A DNA stretch of 64,000 bases from positions 1,922,001-1,986,000 of the forward strand of contig NZ_OY764059.1 in assembly GCF_963668085.1 (NCBI RefSeq), in the 5' to 3' direction. Below are positions 59,896-64,000 of the stretch, one piece after another. Origin of the DNA: an uncultured Ilyobacter sp. (GTDB taxonomy: Bacteria; Fusobacteriota; Fusobacteriia; Fusobacteriales; Fusobacteriaceae). Both the position numbers and the translations under genes were made by a program. Position 1 is the stretch's first letter. Each line of letters starts with the position of its first letter. Below the pieces are notes generated by a model. It saw nothing but the letters and a program-made list of their open reading frames with translations. It ran no database searches and had not been told where the DNA came from.

Positions 59896-61506
59896 CTACT
59901 CTCCTACCGTTCCGTACTTTTCGATAAGTTCTTGAGTTTCTTTCTTTTCATCAGCTATTTCAGCTTTTTTTATAGATAATTTTACTCTTTTCTTAGTTGT
60001 ATCGATTTCTATGATTTCAGCCTTTACCTCTTCTCCCACTTCAAATCTGTCACTGAGGTTCTTTATGAAGTCCTTAGATGCCTGGGAAGCATGGATCATC
60101 CCGTCTACACCTTTTTCCATTTCCACAAATAGTCCAAAATCAGTTATGCTTGTTATTTTTCTGTCTACGATATCTCCGACCTTATAATTTTCAATCAAAC
60201 TGTCCCAAGGACTTTTTACAAGTTGCTTTATTCCACCTTTGATTTTTTTCTCACTGGCATCAAAAGACAGTACCTTGAGTTCTACTTCGTCTCCGATTTC
60301 ATATTTAGGTTGAGTTTTTTCCCAAGAGAAGTCAGATTGGTGGATAAAGGCATCTATTCCATCTTCAAGCTGTGCAAATATTCCAAAAGGTTTTATCTCT
60401 ACAACTTTACCTTTTACAACACTTCCCTCTCCATATTTAGCCTCTGCTGTATCCCAAGGATTTTCAGAAAGCTGCTTGATACCAAACTTTAGTCTCTTAG
60501 CAGGTTTATCCATCTCTATTACTTTTACTTTTACAACATCTCCTACTTTTACAAATTCAGAAACATTTATCTTCTTTTTGTTCCATGTGAAGTCAGAAAG
60601 ATGCACAAGCCCCTCTACACCCTCTTCTAATTCAACAAAAGCTCCGAAAGATACTAGTTTAGTGACCTTCCCTTCTATTTCAGTTCCAACTGGATATTTT
60701 TCATCTGCAGTTTCCCAAGGGTCTTGAGTTAACTGTTTTACTGATAGTTTCAATGATTTTTTTTCTTTATCTAGAGATATTATTTTAGCTTGAAGCTTGT
60801 CTCCAGTTTTGTATATATCAGCTATCTTGTCTACTTTACCCCAAGATAATTCTGAGATATGGATAAATCCATTTGATTTTCCTACTCTTACGGATATTCC
60901 GAAGTCAAGAATGTTTTTCACTTCTACTTCCATTACATCCCCTAGGTTTAGCTTGTTGAAGAACTCTCCTTGTTCCTTGAGACGAATATCTTTTTTAGAA
61001 ACCAGGATCTTCTTCCCTCTTCTGTCCTCTTTTACATCTTTGATCATTACCTCTATATCGCTGCCTACAAATTTCTCTCCGTCCTTCATAGGTATTTCAG
61101 ATAGTGAATTAGGAAGGAAAGCCTGTTGGAATAGTACATTTACAACATAACCACCCTTTACTCTTTTGATTATTTTACCTTTTACTATTTCTTTATTTTC
61201 AAAGGCTTTTACAAGTTTTTCCCAGTTTTCTTCCATATCTATCTTTCTTCTAGAACCAATTAAAAAGTCTCCGTCTTTTGTCTCTCCCATTAGAAGAATT
61301 TCGACTTCGTCTCCCTCTTCGTATCCTTCTAACTCTTCAGTTCTTACTCTTACAGCTGTAGCTTGACCCACTACATCAAGATAAGTATAGTTTCTGTCTA
61401 CTTGAGAAAGTATTCCTTTAACTTTTTTACCTGTCTCCTCTTCATCTGGCAGGTAGTCGTTTAGTAGTGCCTCAAACTCGTCGTAAGCATTGTTATTATC
61501 AAACAT
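59896..61506 (-). CDS. rpsA: Ribosomal protein S1 (six S1 domains)
   Basis: A 536-residue protein of six consecutive S1 RNA-binding repeats: two diverged ones (about 25-95 and 105-185), then four canonical ones recognised by FGISVRVGKSNGFIHISELSW, FGAFVELEEGVEGLVHLSDF, FGIFAQLEDGIDAFIHQSDF and FGLFVEMEKGVDGMIHASQA. It helps the 30S subunit bind mRNA. The ATG at 61506 has AAGGGGG upstream and overlaps the ispH stop by 8 bases. In several anaerobes ispH and this gene are one fused frame; here they are separate but overlapping. Confidence 0.94.
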   Translation of the reverse strand: MFDNNNAYDEFEALLNDYLPDEEETGKKVKGILSQVDRNYTYLDVVGQATAVRVRTEELEGYEEGDEVEILLMGETKDGDFLIGSRRKIDMEENWEKLVKAFENKEIVKGKIIKRVKGGYVVNVLFQQAFLPNSLSEIPMKDGEKFVGSDIEVMIKDVKEDRRGKKILVSKKDIRLKEQGEFFNKLNLGDVMEVEVKNILDFGISVRVGKSNGFIHISELSWGKVDKIADIYKTGDKLQAKIISLDKEKKSLKLSVKQLTQDPWETADEKYPVGTEIEGKVTKLVSFGAFVELEEGVEGLVHLSDFTWNKKKINVSEFVKVGDVVKVKVIEMDKPAKRLKFGIKQLSENPWDTAEAKYGEGSVVKGKVVEIKPFGIFAQLEDGIDAFIHQSDFSWEKTQPKYEIGDEVELKVLSFDASEKKIKGGIKQLVKSPWDSLIENYKVGDIVDRKITSITDFGLFVEMEKGVDGMIHASQASKDFIKNLSDRFEVGEEVKAEIIEIDTTKKRVKLSIKKAEIADEKKETQELIEKYGTVGE

Positions 61507-62368
61507 CAATAATCCCCCTTAATTTATTTTCTATTTTTTTTATTATTTTTTCTGGTGTTGATGCCCCAGCGGTTATGCCTACTTTTTTTATTCCGGCAAA
61601 CCAATTCAGGCATATATCTTCCGCCTCCTGGATCAGGTAGGTGTTAGGGTTTATACCCTTTGATATATCATATAGTTTCTTTGTGTTTGAGCTCTTCTTT
61701 CCTCCTATTACAAGCACCATATCTACCTCGCCTGCAAGTTTTTCAGCAGCTTTCTGCCTCACGAAGGTGGCTCCGCAGATCTTGTTAAATATCTCTGCAT
61801 TAGGGAAATAATTATTGATGTACTCCTTTACCTTTTCAAAATTATTTTTATTCAAGGTAGTCTGAGTCAGTACGGCATACTTGCCATTTTTATCAATTCC
61901 AGAATCTCTAAGTTCATCTAGGTCCTTAAAAATATAGACTCTTTCTCCAAAAGATATTATTCCCTTTACTTCAGGATGATTCCTGTCACCTATAAAGATA
62001 GTATCATAACCTTTTTTTTCCATTTCAACAAGGGTATTTCTTATCTCAGTTACAAACGAACAGGCTGCATCGTGTATTTCTACCTTTTTTTCTTTCAGTT
62101 TATCATAGATTTCTTTTATTGTTCCGTGGGCTCTTATTATCACAACATCGCCCTCTTTGAGGTCATCCTCATTTTTTATGAGTGTTTCCTCTTCTAGTAT
62201 TTCTATGCCTTTTTTTCTCAGGTCTTCTATTACATGTTCATTATGCACCAGCATTCCAAGCATAAAAATTCTTTTGTTTTTTTCCTTTATAGAGAGAGCC
62301 TCTGAAAGTTCAACCGCTTCTCTGACTCCAAAACAAAAACCCATTTTTTCAGCTCTTACTATTTCCAT
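61499..62368 (-). CDS. ispH: 4-hydroxy-3-methylbut-2-enyl diphosphate reductase
   Basis: An about 289-residue [4Fe-4S] enzyme giving IPP and DMAPP at the end of the MEP pathway. Cluster ligands are seen in GFCFGVREAVE, DAACSFVTEI and NKICGATFVRQ; the conserved Glu and His positions (VHNEHVIEDL, RAHGTIKE) are kept. The start is set at ATG 62368, because TTG 62377 is right after the ptsH stop and too close to the RBS GAGGAG. It works in the pathway started by dxs at 43434. Confidence 0.95.
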   Translation of the reverse strand: MEIVRAEKMGFCFGVREAVELSEALSIKEKNKRIFMLGMLVHNEHVIEDLRKKGIEILEEETLIKNEDDLKEGDVVIIRAHGTIKEIYDKLKEKKVEIHDAACSFVTEIRNTLVEMEKKGYDTIFIGDRNHPEVKGIISFGERVYIFKDLDELRDSGIDKNGKYAVLTQTTLNKNNFEKVKEYINNYFPNAEIFNKICGATFVRQKAAEKLAGEVDMVLVIGGKKSSNTKKLYDISKGINPNTYLIQEAEDICLNWFAGIKKVGITAGASTPEKIIKKIENKLRGIIDV

Positions 62369-62377
62369 ATACGCCAA

Positions 62378-62647
62378 TTACTCCTCATTGAATTTTTTGA
62401 CTTCTATGAGATCTCTCAGTGCCTCTAACAAATGATTTTCATCTTCTCCGTCAGCCTCGAGAACAAGAGTTCTCCCTTGCTCTGCAGCCAAAAGCATAAG
62501 ACCCATTATACTTTTACCATTAACCTCTTCATCATCACATTTTACAATTACATCTGAATCAAATTCGCTGGCAGTTTGCACAAAAAGAGAGGAAGGTCTA
62601 GCATGAAGCCCGGCCTTGTTTTTAATCTGTACCTCTATACTCTTCAT
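62378..62647 (-). CDS. ptsH: Phosphocarrier protein HPr
   Basis: An 89-residue HPr with phospho-acceptor His15 (NKAGLHARPSS) and the regulatory Ser46 region (GKSIMGLM). His15 accepts phosphate from enzyme I and passes it to sugar-specific EIIA; Ser46 could be a target of HPr kinase, but no such gene is in view. It lies 21 bases after ptsI. Confidence 0.96.
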   Translation of the reverse strand: MKSIEVQIKNKAGLHARPSSLFVQTASEFDSDVIVKCDDEEVNGKSIMGLMLLAAEQGRTLVLEADGEDENHLLEALRDLIEVKKFNEE

Positions 62648-62668
62648 AAAGTGGTCCTCCTAAATATA

Positions 62669-64000
62669 TCATATCACATGATTTTTTAACAAATCTTTTA
62701 CTTCATTAGAATCCTTACAGGATAATATTTTATTCTTTAATTTTCTTATATCATTCATATCACTGTTTCTTATCAAGTGTTTGGCCCTAGGTAAGAAAGA
62801 AGCGAGCATACTCAAATCTTTAATTCCAAAACTCATAAATGCTATTATCGCCATAGGGTCTCCAGCCATCTCACCGCAGACACTTACTTTTTTTCCGTGC
62901 CTTATTCCAGCTTCTGCAACCATATTTATTGCCCTAAGTACCGCTGGATCATAGCAATCATAGAGATGTGACACCTCATCACTCAGCCTGTCTGCAGCAA
63001 GTATATACTGAGTCAGGTCATTGGTTCCTATACTGAAGAAGTCTACCTTTTCACCAAAAACATCTGCTAAAAGAGCAGCAGACGGAACCTCTATCATTAT
63101 CCCCACTTCTATATCATCTTTATAGTCTACTTTTGCGGCCTTTAATTCATCCTTAACCTCTTGTAAAATCTTTGCCGCTTCTTCTATCTCCCATAGGTTT
63201 GTCACCATAGGGTACATTATCTTGATATTTTTTCCATGAGCCACCCTCAGTATGGCCTTTAGTTGCTCTTTAAATATGCTTTTATGGGACAAAGTAAATC
63301 TAAGGCCTCTAAGCCCTAGAAATGGATTTTCCTCATCATTCATTTCATAATAAGATAGATGTTTATCTGCACCTATATCTAGAGTTCTTATTATTACAGG
63401 TCTGTCTCCCCCCAAGTCATTATAGACTTTTTCATATATCTCCATCTGTTTTGTTTCACTTGGAAAAAATTCAGAATCCATATATATAAATTCCGACCTA
63501 AAAAGTCCTATTCCGTCTGGGTTCTTCTTCTTTAGATCCAGCATATCCAGATCCCCGCCGACGTTTATACTGAGATCTAATTTACCACCGTCCAAAGTTA
63601 CAGCTGGAAGTTCTATTAATTTTTCAAGTTCACAGACCTTCTTATAAAGCTCATCCTGTTCATTTTCATAACTTTCAAAGACCTTATCTGTAGCATCTAT
63701 TATAACACACGAGCTTGATTTTCTGGTATCAAGTATTATATCCCCGTCCCACTCTCTCTGCATTATACTCTTTACACCCATCAGAGTTGGGATACCAAGA
63801 GCCTTAGCCAAGATTGCCACATGGGATGTCTCTCCACCATATTCAGTTATTATACCTAGAATATTTATATTAAAATGATGCATTTTTAGTAGTTCTGTGG
63901 GAAAAAGTTCCTTAGTTATTAAAATTTTCCCCTCTATATCCTCTAACTCACCCTCTTCACTTAAAAGGTTCCGTATAAGCTTTTCACCTACATCTTGTAT
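62669..64000 (-). CDS. ptsI: PTS enzyme I (N-terminal part beyond window)
   Basis: The frame is open to the right edge; the ATG at 63883 is internal, since the upstream codons read GEKLIRNLLSEEGELEDIEG in the same frame. The visible part starts before the phosphohistidine loop GGETSHVAILAKALGIPTLMG and includes the PEP-binding TIM barrel: GIGLFRSEFIYMD, RTLDIGADKHL, FFSIGTNDLTQYILAADR and VCGEMAGDP. It transfers phosphate from PEP to HPr, the next gene. Confidence 0.95.
   Translation of the reverse strand: MQDVGEKLIRNLLSEEGELEDIEGKILITKELFPTELLKMHHFNINILGIITEYGGETSHVAILAKALGIPTLMGVKSIMQREWDGDIILDTRKSSSCVIIDATDKVFESYENEQDELYKKVCELEKLIELPAVTLDGGKLDLSINVGGDLDMLDLKKKNPDGIGLFRSEFIYMDSEFFPSETKQMEIYEKVYNDLGGDRPVIIRTLDIGADKHLSYYEMNDEENPFLGLRGLRFTLSHKSIFKEQLKAILRVAHGKNIKIMYPMVTNLWEIEEAAKILQEVKDELKAAKVDYKDDIEVGIMIEVPSAALLADVFGEKVDFFSIGTNDLTQYILAADRLSDEVSHLYDCYDPAVLRAINMVAEAGIRHGKKVSVCGEMAGDPMAIIAFMSFGIKDLSMLASFLPRAKHLIRNSDMNDIRKLKNKILSCKDSNEVKDLLKNHVI

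Noticed and set aside
62377..62377. TTG 62377 as the ispH start
   Set aside because: It is immediately after the ptsH stop with no space from the RBS; ATG 62368 gives the conserved N terminus.

Overview
The window looks like a chromosomal segment of an AT-rich, Gram-negative-envelope anaerobe, most probably a member of the Fusobacteriota near Ilyobacter, Propionigenium or Cetobacterium. That placement is inference: it rests on low GC with dense strong ribosome-binding sites, an LptD-type outer-membrane LPS assembly protein beside otherwise Firmicute-like gene sets (RNase J, RsfS, YhbY, TlyA, RbgA, NhaC carriers, lysine riboswitch), and PTS and OpuC genes. No rRNA, tRNA, CRISPR array, prophage or complete insertion sequence was seen.

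Layout. 1-4560 (+): the end of a MATE exporter, then an NhaC-type carrier, a HisC-like aminotransferase and a D-2-hydroxyacid dehydrogenase, preceded by a tandem 50-nt RNA-like motif and a terminator. 4615-6830 (-): thrS with an attenuator that encodes a 16-residue leader peptide carrying five Thr codons. 7085-12118: a very large LptD homologue, a divergent outer-membrane barrel protein and a DUF3870 protein. 12229-17902 (-): a Ser/Thr kinase-AAA-GAF-GGDEF signalling protein split at an A7 tract, and a small unknown protein. 18145-22904: ilvE, gdhA, two tandem thioredoxins, tcdA and a flavodoxin. 23128-28100 (+): recG, pilT, proS. 28258-30529 (-): yebC, a degenerate uracil-DNA-glycosylase-fold protein and a YycJ-type metallo-hydrolase. 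30682-33005: a small gene and an S24 repressor from a divergent promoter region, a possible small RNA, and an EamA transporter broken by a frameshift. 33070-36745: SPFH/NfeD pair, then a lysine riboswitch with its NhaC-type lysine carrier.

36798-55562 (-) is one long co-oriented run of 20 genes, many overlapping, with a good promoter only at its head: DUF445, ruvB, an Rrf2 regulator, rsmE, mtaB, a LytR_C protein, rsfS, an MreD-like protein, mrdA, the RNase J gene, yhbY, a PAP2-like protein, dxs, an HD protein, tlyA, a CtpA protease, rsmI, rbgA, nadE and folP. The theme is ribosome maturation, RNA modification and turnover, cell-wall elongation and cofactor synthesis. 55756-64000 (-): an unknown protein, an OpuC-type compatible-solute ABC transporter, then ptsI-ptsH-ispH-rpsA.

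The strongest non-routine signals are the thrS leader peptide, the tandem RNA motif ahead of the carrier/aminotransferase/dehydrogenase operon, the two genes interrupted by a one-base deficit in A tracts (one at a canonical -1 slippery heptamer), and a promoter-to-terminator unit on the minus strand at about 31757-31940 that could be a small RNA. Sigma-70-like promoters with TTGACA-type -35 boxes and 16-17 nt spacers are unusually easy to read here and are listed.
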